A stretch of 64,000 nucleotides of DNA from Epiperipatus broadwayi (lineage: Eukaryota > Onychophora > Udeonychophora > Euonychophora > Peripatidae). The stretch spans positions 558,001-622,000 of the forward strand of contig JAQFVV010006336.1 of the NCBI GenBank assembly GCA_028023455.1, given 5' to 3'. Shown here in pieces: positions 1 through 11,374 of this stretch. Under the pieces are notes generated by a model, which saw only the letters and a program-made list of their open reading frames with translations, did no database searches and had not been told where the DNA came from. A program made the position numbers and the translations under genes. How positions within the stretch are numbered: the first letter of the stretch is position 1; each line of letters opens with the position of its first letter.

Positions 1-1590
1 GTGCCTTTTTGTTATTTGCCAATGTTATTTGCATGCTTCTCACCAGTAGAGTTGACATTACCAATATCTGGCTGCCCGAGTCACACAGCATCTCTACATT
101 GATATCATTTATTCACAAAACAACCTTTGGGCATTCTTGAGATGTGTAATTAATTGATTCACTGTCCCACTCACAAATAAAGTTATCTATCCTCTTTTCC
201 TCTGTTGTTCTAGTGATCTCTTTACTCCATTTCTTTTTCCACTTTTTTTGTTTTTTTATTTATTTCTTTATATCCTCTTTGAATTCAGTTATTAATCATA
301 TAATAGTCTTTTTACTAAGGGTTCCATGCTCTCTTTCAATTTTTTATCACCTTCTGCCATATTTTGCATATCTTTACTACTTCTCAATTTAATATATGGC
401 TGTTTGACTTATTTTTGTTATAATAAAATAAACTCTTACCTTCATTAACTGTTACAATATAAATTCAATACCTTATTTTTCTTTGCTAATAAATTCATTC
501 ATCCACCCCCCCCCCCTTTTGTCACTTTATAATATTCTGTTCATATCTGCTTTTACCTTTATTACCAGATTTCAATCAGTTTTTTCTTATATCTTTTCTT
601 ATTATCTAATTTGTTCCCTATTATTTTTATTTTAATATAGCATCTTACTTAAAATTTAACACCCTCATTCTACTCTTATGAAGAAAAAAAACTTTGGAAC
701 TGCACACAATAACTTATTATTATTATTATTATTATTATTATTTTTTTTTATATGTTAAACTTTCGTAAAACTTTTGAATTTTCCGCAATAATTATTGTCG
801 TATTTATTTTCTGGCTATGGACATTGAATTTCTCATTTTATGCCATTATTGTAATGTTTTTTTATTTTATATACCATTATGATGTATCTCAGGTTGTGGT
901 TGTTGTATCGAGCCTCTCATTGGGAAGCCATTGTAATGTTTTCATGTTTGATAGGCCTTCAATTACGCACTAGGATGCATGAGTTAATCAAGCTATGAAG
1001 GACAAAAAATATTTCACTCATATTTCTAAAAAACATAGCTATATTTCCTGATTAACTCGACCTCAGAATTATTATGATTTTAATTTCTGGAAGAATCAAT
1101 TTTTAATTTATAAAAGAGGTTGCCAAAGTTGTTAGACTCACTGATTCTGCATCAAGCATATCGTAACTTATAAAGTAATAATTTTAAAGATCAGATTATT
1201 GATTTCCCATAATTTAGTTTTTTTTAAAAAAAAAATTCTTCTTGGACTTAATTAAAAACTAAGAATATTGGCAAAGTAATTTATACATTACTCTAAAACT
1301 AAACAATAAAAATCTAACACTCAAAATTAACAATGTAACTAATTAAAAAATTAGGCATGTACAATGAAAGTTTTTTTATATTAGTAGTAAAGATTTATTA
1401 CAACACATTAAACATTTAAACACCTATAATAATAAAATTATAATATTGGAAAGAAACACATGCATACTCGGATAATTATTTTAACTATTTGAATTCAAAT
1501 ATCACATGTTGAAATAATAGATAATTAATGTCTTCTTTTTGTCCATGGTAACAATTTATTATTAAAAATTCAGTTCACAAATCTTTTATC
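1..1590. other. AT-rich intergenic stretch
   Basis: I see no gene here. The plus strand is T-rich up to about 700. A run of 11 C lies near 506-516 and a (TTA)n microsatellite near 714-741. An open frame at 752-973 has a hydrophobic, low-complexity translation that I do not recognise and treat as chance. The segment at about 890-985 has slightly higher complexity than its surroundings, but no identifiable motif. Confidence 0.6.
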
Positions 1591-1618
1591 TAAATAGAAA
1601 TTATGGCCCTTAACTTAC

Positions 1619-1832
1619 CGGTAAGTTTCAAGTGTTCATGTAAGTGATTGATCTCCTTAGTAGTCTGATTCCTTTCAATGAATAGTTCGCAGTACTGTTT
1701 TTATGGTTTCATTTCGTCCATATCTCTGATCCTGATTGAGGCAAGATTAGACAAAGGTTTAGGTGACTTTTTTCCAAGAGAAGGTGTTGGCAAATGATCT
1801 AGTTCTACCCTCACATGTGGGATAGACTCACT
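1619..1832 (-). pseudogene. Exon-like coding island with one in-frame stop
   Basis: On the minus strand one frame is open from about 1832 down to 1704. It reads through a single TAA (1703-1701) and continues to a canonical 5' splice-site-like GGTAAGT (GT at 1618-1617). The translation has balanced, non-repetitive composition, unlike the surrounding DNA, including stretches such as RVELDHLPTPSLGKK and ELFIERNQTTKEINHL. The upstream acceptor would be a weak CCACTTAG near 1837. I do not recognise the protein. It may be a decayed exon, a retroelement fragment or an exonised repeat. The in-frame stop argues against a working exon unless there is a sequencing error or a different frame choice. Confidence 0.3.
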
Positions 1833-2354
1833 TTAGATCTAAGTGGCAACATTTTATTTTTAATTTAAAAAAAAATGCTGCACACGAAAACTTGACCAAA
1901 ACACACAGGTAAAAAAGCCCCTTTCCAACTTGTTCACTCCTTTTATAGTCCAGATCATTTTTGAGAAATCCTGCACATATTTTATTTATCCTTTGTTTTA
2001 TTATTCTATAATCTTCCACATTATTTCTTTTTTTTCAGCTACAAAGTTTTTTTTCTTTTTATGGATTATTTTCACCATCTTTAATTAGCTTTGAAAACTT
2101 TGATTGTAATCCAAGTGTGGAATGTCTTTTTACTATCTGAATTAATTAATCTGTATGCACTTTCCAATATCAACATTGTTTTGATTAAATTGCATAAATA
2201 AGAAAAACAAAAATTAACTTTCATTGTATGTTTTTTCCCTTCTTTTTTAAAAAAATTATACTATTAAAAAGAAAATTAAATATCATTTTTTAAATGAACT
2301 TTGCATTTTACTCTCTTTGAATTTTTTTTTTAAATATTACACCATGCCAAATAT

Positions 2355-2406
2355 TTGTACCATATATAAATAAATGGTACAATATATATATATATATAAT
2401 ATATAT

Positions 2407-2456
<50 letters not shown>
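2355..2456. repeat. Inverted repeat plus interrupted (TA)n tract
   Basis: Nine-base arms TTGTACCAT (2355-2363) and ATGGTACAA (2374-2382) flank a 10-base loop. They run straight into about 70 bases of (TA)n broken by AATA interruptions. This is one of several places in the window where a (TA)n tract adjoins an inverted repeat. Confidence 0.7.
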
Positions 2457-2459
2457 ATA

Positions 2460-5400
2460 ATAGGTATAATAAGGTAGAATGGTAATTGCTAAAAAATTTA
2501 AAATTTTAAAATACGTTTGTGTAATATATTGATAATTGTATGATCGATTAGATTTTATAGTACAATTTAAGGCTGAAAAATACCTGGTATATAAAAAAGT
2601 AATGGATTCTTTAAAAAAAAACAGTTAAATAAAGCTTAATTATATCCTTGCTTATGTTGTAAAAGCTGGCCATATAAAATAATACAGCTATAAATAGTTA
2701 AAAGTATATTAAACAATTCAATTGTAATGTTTTAAAACTAATAAATTAAATAAACGCGATATGTAATATTATAATTATAGTTGATATTCAAATTTAATCT
2801 AAGATATGGTGAGAATTATATTTAGTTCTACATTTTTAAATTATTTTCCAAATTTTTATAAAATATATCAGTTTTGGTAATTTAGACCGAGATGTAAATT
2901 AAAAAAAAAATCATCTGATAAAGTTAGTAATCATGTGACTGTATATTATATACCTTCACACACACGCTTGTTAGAATATAATAATAAAGTTTGTGAATTA
3001 TAAAACTAAATATAATTGCTATCTATCGTTAAAGTAAAATATGAAATATTGAATGTTATTTTAATAATTGTTTTAAAATTTAAATGATTTTGATAAAACT
3101 ATAATTGAGTTTAAAAATACTATTCTAAGTAATATTTTAAAACATGATGTCATAAATTCTTTATTTTAAAAAGTTTAATCTATTATAAAACTAAAAATGT
3201 GTAAATTTGTTCGCGCTAAAAAAGTCATTAACCAATCAATGGAGGTAATTTAGCAGACAAAATATAGGAATTAGACGGAGCGGGAGAAGGAATGTGTAAG
3301 TAAAGGAAGGAGGAACATATTTTTTAGCTGTATAAGATCGTAAGCTAGAAAAGTGTTATAATTTAAAAATTTTGTATTTATTTTAAAAGTTTTGTTTTAA
3401 AATATAATATTTTGAACTGCCTTTAAATGGAAGGCTAATTTAAAAGATTTCTTACCAGGATTTTTATTCAAGTTTAGCCGAAACCTTGCAGTAAAATGGA
3501 AATACTACAGAAAAAAATACCTAAAAGTATTGATAAAGTAAAAATAATTGTAAAGTGCCTTGAATACAGTTTATTTGTGATCAACCAGAAAATCATTAGA
3601 ACTCAGATAAATATAATTTGGACATTATACAGAAAACTTAAAAGAAAAGTTATTTGCCATCAGGAAAAATTATGCGACAATTTTAAAAGGCTACTCCAAG
3701 TTTTTTTATTCTTCTCTATGGAAAAATTAAGATGTGTATATCATAAAGGAAAAATTATGTAAAAGTTATAATGGAGAAAGAATGTTTGTCTTTTTAAAGG
3801 AAACATTACAAAGTATATAGTACCAGAATTTTAAAAGAAGGAAAAAAAGTTACAGAATAATAATATGAAAGAGCTATTGTGTTTTATGAAAAAGGAACAG
3901 AAAAACTTTCTCTAAAAAGAATTAAAAATATGATAAAGTGTTCATTAGAGAAATGCTTAATAAAGATAAAGATTTGGAAAATATAAATCTAATTTACTTA
4001 ATGAAATGAATCATGGAAAAGAAAAGTTTTATTGAATATTTAAATCAAAGTACTGAGAAGATGTGAAAAATTGGCGGAGAAAATATTAGAAGAAATATTA
4101 GAAGAGAATATTTAGAAGTTTTCTTTATGGGATTAACTAATATCATAATTAATAATTGTATTAAATATTATAAAAACCAAGGATTATCATTCATGAATAT
4201 TTATTGAACGAAGTAATATTTGTTTTACCTTAAAATTGAACAAGCAGGGAAAGGAATTAAGTGAATGGAAAAGAAATGATAAACAATTTTTTTTGGCTTT
4301 AGTATGAACGGTTTTTCAGGAAAATTTGATGAAGGAGTACAGTAAATATAGTTTGAATATTTTTTACTAATTTATTTTAAAATATAAAATGTTATGTGAG
4401 ATTAGGGAAAACATAAAACATAAATTTAGTAATATTAAAATTTAAATATAATAGCTTGATAAAATTATAGAAATAGTGTTTAAAATAAAGTATATGGATG
4501 TGAATCTTATATCTACAAGGATCAAATGGATGGTGAAGCCTACGGAACGCGATCGAGGAGATAAAAGTCGTTTGGTATTTTTTTAGATCATCTATTGACT
4601 TAAGAATGAAGTGTGAAAGTCTTAATTATATGTACACATTTTATGCAACATTTTAATATATAATGGAATATGCATGCAACAATTTATTTAAAGAATATTA
4701 ATAATATAATTTAACAGAACAATTGTGTGATTCTTTTGAACTTTCATGTGATAAAGTATTCAGATATTTAAATAGTTTGTATATGATTAAATATATGGAG
4801 GAAAGTAGTAAAAAGATTTTCTTATAGAACAGCGGAATAGTTTTAAAATATCAATGAATTTTATTATTGTTAGTAATGCAGATATGTATTTATCGATGTA
4901 CAGTATAGAAAAAATCTTGAGAAATAAGATCGGATAGTGACTTGGAAGTACTAGTGGAGAGGAAACCAAGATGATGTTTTTGTTTTTAAGAAATAGGAAA
5001 AATAAGGGATTTGGATCATATTTAGTTTTGTGTAATTTAGTATAGTTAACTGAGTCCTATGATGAACAATATGGTTTGGACAGTGTTTTGCATATCTTTA
5101 AACTTTTGATGTTAGAATAAAGAAGAAATAGCTTTAGCTCGTTCCTATGATAGAGGTTGGTAGACAGGTAAAGGTCACTCCTCTATAGTGTCTTTTAATT
5201 CACTGTGCCATGATTGTCAAGGTATATGAGAGTAATATTCTAGTTGTATTTTGATCCTATGCATCTATCTTCGCTATCCTTATTTCATGAATCTGCATGG
5301 TCAGAAAGATATTTTAAAAAAATAATGAATAAAATAGAACTAAGATATGTTATCATTTGTGAGGAATAGTTTATTTGTTGAATGTATAGAATTGTGTAAC

Positions 5401-7440
5401 TTTAAAATTGAAAGTCAAAATATCATAAAGAGAGAAAGAATATATAATACATTGAAAATTAATTCAGAAATGAATATAAGATTTTGAAAAGAAATCTAAA
5501 AAGTATTTTAAAAGTGATAATAAAATTTGAATATTTTTTTAAAATATTAATGTTGGAGGAATGAGTATTGCATATTTATCAAGAGAAAATTCAATAAGGT
5601 ATAATAAACATATACTTGTGATGGTATATTAATAGTTGTAATTATATCATCCGAAGTAGGGCTTGAATGAGAACATTAGGATTAATAAACATCGGATAAT
5701 GAAAATAAAAAAATACAAATGTAGAATAGTGTTTTGACTTAGTAAGATTTAAAATATAAACTAAATTTTATTATTTTGTAGAATTTATTACGAATGTAAA
5801 TTTTGTAAAAAATATAATTTTAATAATATTAGGGATGAAAGTGTTTGTGATAATCATCTAAGAAATGCATTTTGTAATAAGCTAACCATAATAATAAATC
5901 AAGTAATAATACTGTATTTTCTTAAGTGTTAAAAAAAAAGATAAGATTTAACTAGGAAAAGTAAATAATATTTTGATTTCATTTATAAACTAATAAACTA
6001 AGTTGAGATATGAAAGTAAGGGATATCAATGTATATAGTGTAAAAATATTGTTAATTTATTTATGTTGTTAATAAATTTGTTTTAAATTTGTTTTAAAGT
6101 TTTGTGTCAGTTGTTATTTCTCACATGGATGATGAAATCGATAATTTATAATTGAAAAGACATATAAATTTTACAGAAGGTAAAATAAAAGTGTTATAAG
6201 AATTTTGAGAGTTTATTGGTATGTTAAAATTAAAAGATCATAATTTTATATTATTTATTGGTCATAAGTCGGTTGTAAATATTACATTAAATTATATGTA
6301 ATGTTGACCGTATTCTGTTGTCAGATTATTAAAATACTAAGAGTATTTATTTATTTATTTAGGAAGAAATAAGATTATATTATATTATTATTGTTATTAT
6401 TATTTTTATTATTATTACTTGTGTGTAGTAGATTATGACATAAAATTCTTTTCATATTTTACTAGTAATTTTAAATCAGTTAGAATACAATTTATGAACT
6501 GAGTTTTATTTTATTTTATCATTTTATTTAATTGAGCTAGATTTTGTTATAAAGAAGATTAAGATATGATTATTATTTTAATCGTAGTGAATACAGTAGA
6601 AAGTTAAGAATATTATGAGTTAGTTATTTGGTATAGTAAAAAGGGGGGATAGTGTTCTTATGCCATTGAGGTAGTATCGTGTGGATAATGGCTCAATGTA
6701 GTCTATCTCGTTCCCTGTATTGTCACTCCATGTCTCATGAAAATAGTAAATATTTGTTAATTCATTTTAAAATTGAACCGTATTTGTATTTTAAAATTAG
6801 AGCTAGTAATCATTTTAATTAATACTGAATATTTCATTTATTTATTTGTTAACTGAGCTAGAACCTGTAATATTCGTAATAAACAGTATATTTTGGGGTG
6901 AGGATGCGCGGGGGGAGGTTAGAATATATATATATATATCAAGAGAGATTATAGATGCATCTGTATTTTTAGCTTTGTGATATCAGGAAATACCATAGCA
7001 AAGACTTTGTAATCTAATTTTTATTGAAATTGTATGGAGAATGTAACTGTTATTATCAGTTCAATTTAAAGATTTATCTATCAAAATTTACAATTTCTAA
7101 ATATGAAATTAAAAACTTTAAAAATGTTTACATTTTTAAATTTAAAATAAATTTAAAGATTATTTTATAATAAATACATTTTTCAGGGTATCACATTTTG
7201 TATTGTTACCCTTATATTACTGTATAAAGTATATATGCACAAAATAGCCAAAAGCTATTATAAAAATAATAATTTAAACTAAATGTAAAAATTTCTAAAA
7301 AAAAACAACAACCCAATATGGCTACTTGGCATTTAATGAGTTTTAATGAATAACAAAGCCTAAATCAAAGACAGTCCTTTTAACATTACAATATAAATTA
7401 ACTCAAAATATTTTCAATGACAAACTAATAAATAAAGAAG
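2460..7440. other. AT-rich intergenic stretch, partly purine-rich plus strand
   Basis: No gene is recognised. From about 3,200 to 6,650 the plus strand is rich in A and G. It holds an 88-codon open frame (3496-3762) followed by frames broken every few dozen codons, which could be a very old decayed element but matches nothing I know. (TTA)n-like tracts lie near 6,385-6,420 and a short (TA)n near 6,926-6,940. Beyond about 7,050 the strand bias reverses. Confidence 0.45.
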
Positions 7441-7450
7441 TCTTGGTTGG

Positions 7451-7544
7451 TCATTGTTTTGGATATGGATTATTATTATTCACCATCTATTGCTACTTCA
7501 TTGTCTTCGATATAGATTGTTATTATTCATAATCTATTGCTACT
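7451..7544. repeat. 47-bp tandem duplication
   Basis: Two adjacent 47-base units (7451-7497 and 7498-7544) align without gaps at about 41 of 47 positions. Both start TCATTGT and end TCTATTGCTACT. It is an old local duplication with no coding content. Confidence 0.75.
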
Positions 7545-8985
7545 ATTAAAGTGAACATAAAAAGACATTAAAATATGACTTTGATAGTACTTTAAATAAT
7601 TTGTTTTATTTCCTCTAAGTCATGATCATAATTGGGAGTCCATTTAAATGGAGTATCTTTTTTATTCAGGTGTAGTATTGAAACAATATCTATGGTTAAA
7701 TTATAAAATTAGTTATAAAAATTGTACAATTATGAATGATCATACTTACTTCCTTATATGAGGATAGGAAAACCCTTTATAAATTTTTTTATCTGAATGT
7801 GATCATATTGATTTTTATATAATCTAAAAATATCATCTTATTGATGTGTAATATATTTTTTGTCATGATAATTCTAATACTTTGATGCTTGCAATCTTTG
7901 AAAAATCTGTTAAGTTGTTGAAAATGTTCAACCAAGTCATGTGTCAATGACATCTACAAAAAAGGTTATCATGTTGTTGATTTCTGATGGGTCATTTTGA
8001 TCAAAACATTTTATTAAGCCAGACCCACTATTTATTAATATGAATAACATAATTTTAAAGTGATATGTAAATTTCTTATATTGGAATGGAATGTATTCCT
8101 GATAACTGGATATAAATTGATCTGCCAATAACTTGATATAAAATCAAATATGATAAAGATGTTTCTTCTTAAAACAAATTAGAAAGACTCTCATGAATGG
8201 ATGGTAGAATGTTTATATCAGAATTGAATTATTTTATTACTTTAAGTTGATGGGTACTTAAAACGTATTTCAACATACTCATGCCTTTTCTAATTATCAT
8301 GAAGAGGTCATTATAGGATTATAAACATATCTTGATTATTTCCCAAACCATCATTTGGTTTATCTGCATTTCTACTTTAGCCTTAAATTGATTAGTCATG
8401 AAGTAAAATTTTTTCTTAATAAAAATAATCACTAGAAATTTTCATTTTGTACATCTCTCATCTGATAATTTGAGATATTAGAGACAAAACGTCATGTTAT
8501 ATAGCTACAAATGCAGACTTTCACTGCTTACTTGTGAGATTTGCTTATTGAATTTTAGTGAAACATTTTAGTAGCTTGAATTGTTTTGCATAAATTTAGT
8601 CTCTATAGAATGACTAGTTTTTGATAAACACTTAATGATCTCTCATTCATAAACTATCTGTTCTTTAATCATAACTTGGATACAGATTATCTTAGCACAA
8701 AAAATACTTGCTACTTATTTACAATGTTTAAACAATTCTGTTTTGATCATTATCTGATTATTTATTATTTAATAGTCGAACTTGTACAATTTATAGAAGC
8801 AACATATGCAAATTTCAGTTCAAGTGAACTATTTGTACACAATATTCTTCAGATACCATTATTAAAGCATTTATAGCATTACAAATTTATAATAATCTAG
8901 TTCAAAGTTATTTTTATATTTGGGGAGCTTTGATTATATGAATTGGGAGCCTATTTTCCTAATCGTATTTAAGGTTTGTAAGTTT
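7545..8985. other. T-rich intergenic stretch, possible relic on the minus strand
   Basis: I see no confident gene. A minus-strand open frame at 8128-7937 contains a segment (YIPFQYKKF, then KIMLF, then SGSGL) with a loose resemblance to the central region of piggyBac-type transposases. Neither the upstream acidic motif nor the downstream cysteine-rich end can be found, so I do not annotate it as such. The rest is low-complexity T-rich DNA. Confidence 0.35.
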
Positions 8986-8992
8986 ATTTATA

Positions 8993-9070
8993 TCAAGAGT
9001 TCCCAAACTTTTTTCTGCTGCAGACCCCTTTACCAAAAACTTTAAAAAACGTTGACCCCCCCCCCCTTAG
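8993..9070 (-). repeat. Putative hAT terminal end
   Basis: The segment starting CAAGAGTTCCCAAACTT at 8993, followed by CTGCAGACCCC and a run of 11 C, resembles the terminal inverted repeats of hAT elements of the Buster/ZBED5 type (consensus near CAGAGGTTCCCAAACTT). It lies about 490 bases beyond the stop codon of the transposase relic, as expected for the 3' end of that element. I could not find a matching end beyond the N-terminal side. Confidence 0.6.
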
Positions 9071-9478
9071 TCATTTCATTTACTTTACTTTCTCAAATTA
9101 ATAAATTTGTACATTACTAGATATTAAATATTTCATTAGATATCTAACTTTTCATTTTAATCACGAGTAATTGAAAATGATAAAAGGACTACAAAATATG
9201 GCAATATCTTGAGCAACATTTAATATCGAAACCTGCACTAACGAAAATTAAAGCAAAAAATTACAAGCAGTTTTTTTTTAATTTTTAACATTTATGAAAT
9301 AAATATGTAAATTCAACATAAATACAAATATTGAAATCATTTTATTAAACATAAAAATAAAGTAAAAAAATCAACATATTCAGACAAAATTAAACATCAA
9401 TAAAATTATAACAACGAAAGATGTTAATCAGAATTATAAAAATAAGAATACTAAATATACTAGCTTGGAAAACTAAAT

Positions 9479-11374
9479 TTAATGAGATGGGTGCACCTGC
9501 TGATCTGTCAACAATTTATCTATGTTTGATTTTAAATTAGTGAGTTGCAATTTTAAATCTCCACGTTCAATGATTTGCAATCGATGTCTGTTCTGAAGCA
9601 AATTTAAAACTACACCGACGCCTCTCTCTACCAGATATAATAATGAGAATTCCAGAAAATACTTTTGTACAATAGTCCATAGAACTGAATAGAGAAGTGG
9701 AATAACTTGTTGCAGTCAAAACTTTTGATAACCCTGTTTGAATTGTACCTTGATATTCTCATTCATGCTGATGATTATCAGCTCATCTTGCAAAATTATA
9801 TTTGGTTCTACATTAGTCATGTATGGGTTCATTATCCAGTCTGGTATTTCCAATAATAAAATATATTCAAACCTAGTTTTGAAATCTAAGTGAGAGCCTC
9901 CAAGTGGTTGACACACAGGAAGATGTTTTCTTCTTGGGTTGTACCTATCTTAAATAAGTTGGGTAACTGGGAAAGCTCAGACTTGCAATATTTTGCTTAA
10001 AAACATTAATCTGGCAACAAAAGCTGATATGACTGATTTTGCTTTAATGAGATTCAAATTGTCTCATTGCAATTGTAAATTAACATTATTAAATTTGACA
10101 AATAAGTTGGTTAAATAAGCAATATCTGTTTTACTCTTAAGTGAATTTTTTTTCAAACTGAAATCCTTGTCTTCAAAAAATTCTAAAACAAATTGAAAAA
10201 GTGCAAAAAATCTTGCCAAACATAATCCTTTGGAAGCCAGTGGACTTCAGTATGGAGAACCAATCGATAAAAGTCTTCATCGCTTTTCTTGTGTAATTGT
10301 GAGAACAGTCTTAAAGAAAATTGAAAAAGTGCAAAAAATCTTGCCAAACATAAATCTTTGAAAGCGAGTAAACTTCAGTATGGAGAACCAATTGATAAAA
10401 GTCTTCAGTGCTTTCCTTGCATAATCATGTGAACAGTCTAGTGTTCAAAGTGTTACTTTGAATTTTGTTCACAGCTCTTATAACAAACTGAAGTGATTGA
10501 TGCAAATTGTTGCTAAGATTCTTGTTTACTAAATGTTGCCTACAAATTACACAGTAAACTGGAAGAATTTCAGGTATATATTGTTTCAGGTAATTTATGA
10601 AACTGCAATAACAAACAACCATAATTGGTGCTTCATCTATCACAACAAATATTATATTTGTCAAAGGAATCACTTTTTTTCTGAAAAATAGCTCCATTAA
10701 ATTAAAAATTCATTCACCTCTGGTGTCAGTTTCTAAAGTTCTAGCAAAACCCAGCTCTTCTTGCACTTCCTGATCTTGAATAAGGCAAATGTATGCCAGC
10801 AACAAAGTTTCATTACCAAATAATGTTGACTTGTCTAAAATTGGAGAGAAAAAAGATTTTTTTTTTGCAAATGATTACATAAACAGTTTTCCACATCATG
10901 ACTCATTTTATTGATACATCTTTGAACTGTGCTATTGCTCAAAGAAATCATTTTTATAACATCTTGTGCAAATTTGTGGAGAATAGTATTCAATACTTCT
11001 GCAATGACCGGTAGAATTAGTTTTTCCCCTATGGTCTGGACTCACCAGGCTTCGTGATGAGTAGAGATATGTTGTACAATGCCCTTAATCCATCATCATT
11101 TTGCTTTGATGATGAAACAAACATATTATTGATGGTAATTCTCTACATAATTTTATCTTTAAGTGAATGAAAATATGACAAATATTTTTTTTTGTCAGGG
11201 TGAATTTTCTTCTATTGATCTGCTTCTACTTTTTATGGGTTCATAGTGTCATTGCTAAAGAATTTTTTTGCATATGAGGCACATTAGTAAATATTTATTT
11301 GATAATAATGAAACATATCCTAATTTCAAATAGTCTAAGCTATATTGTTTGCATTAATTTTTTGGTTCAGTCAT
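9479..11374 (-). pseudogene. Decayed ZBED5-like hAT transposase, near full length
   Basis: This is a cut-and-paste transposase of the hAT superfamily (BED zinc finger plus RNase-H-like fold), close to the ZBED5/Buster group. Read on the minus strand from the ATG at 11374, the order is as follows. An N-terminal segment (YLKLGYVSLL) and a BED-finger CLIC lead into LSNDTMNP. Next comes a helix with SNSTVQRCINKM, then the first catalytic Asp in ILDKST, then the second Asp in VVIDEAPIM. These are followed by VYCVICRQHLVNKNL, HTEV and EIPDWIMNP, and the C-terminal dimerisation segment with YLVERGVGVV, RLQIIERGDL and NIDKL, ending at TAA 9481-9479. The span of about 632 codons fits the family's usual length. 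It is broken by several stops (TAA in the seventh codon, a stop after NTRLFT near 10425) and frameshifts, including an extra T in the finger near 11272 and a 128-bp internal duplication. It is a dead copy. Confidence 0.9.
10192..10440 (-). repeat. 128-bp tandem duplication inside the hAT relic
   Basis: Units 10192-10319 and 10320-about 10440 share ATTGAAAAAGTGC, CTTGCCAAACATAA, ACTTCAGTATGGAGAACCAA and GATAAAAGTCTTCA, with about 10% divergence. The unit covers the transposase segment around LHTEV. Because 128 is not a multiple of three, it also shifts the frame. It occurred after or during decay of the element. Confidence 0.85.
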
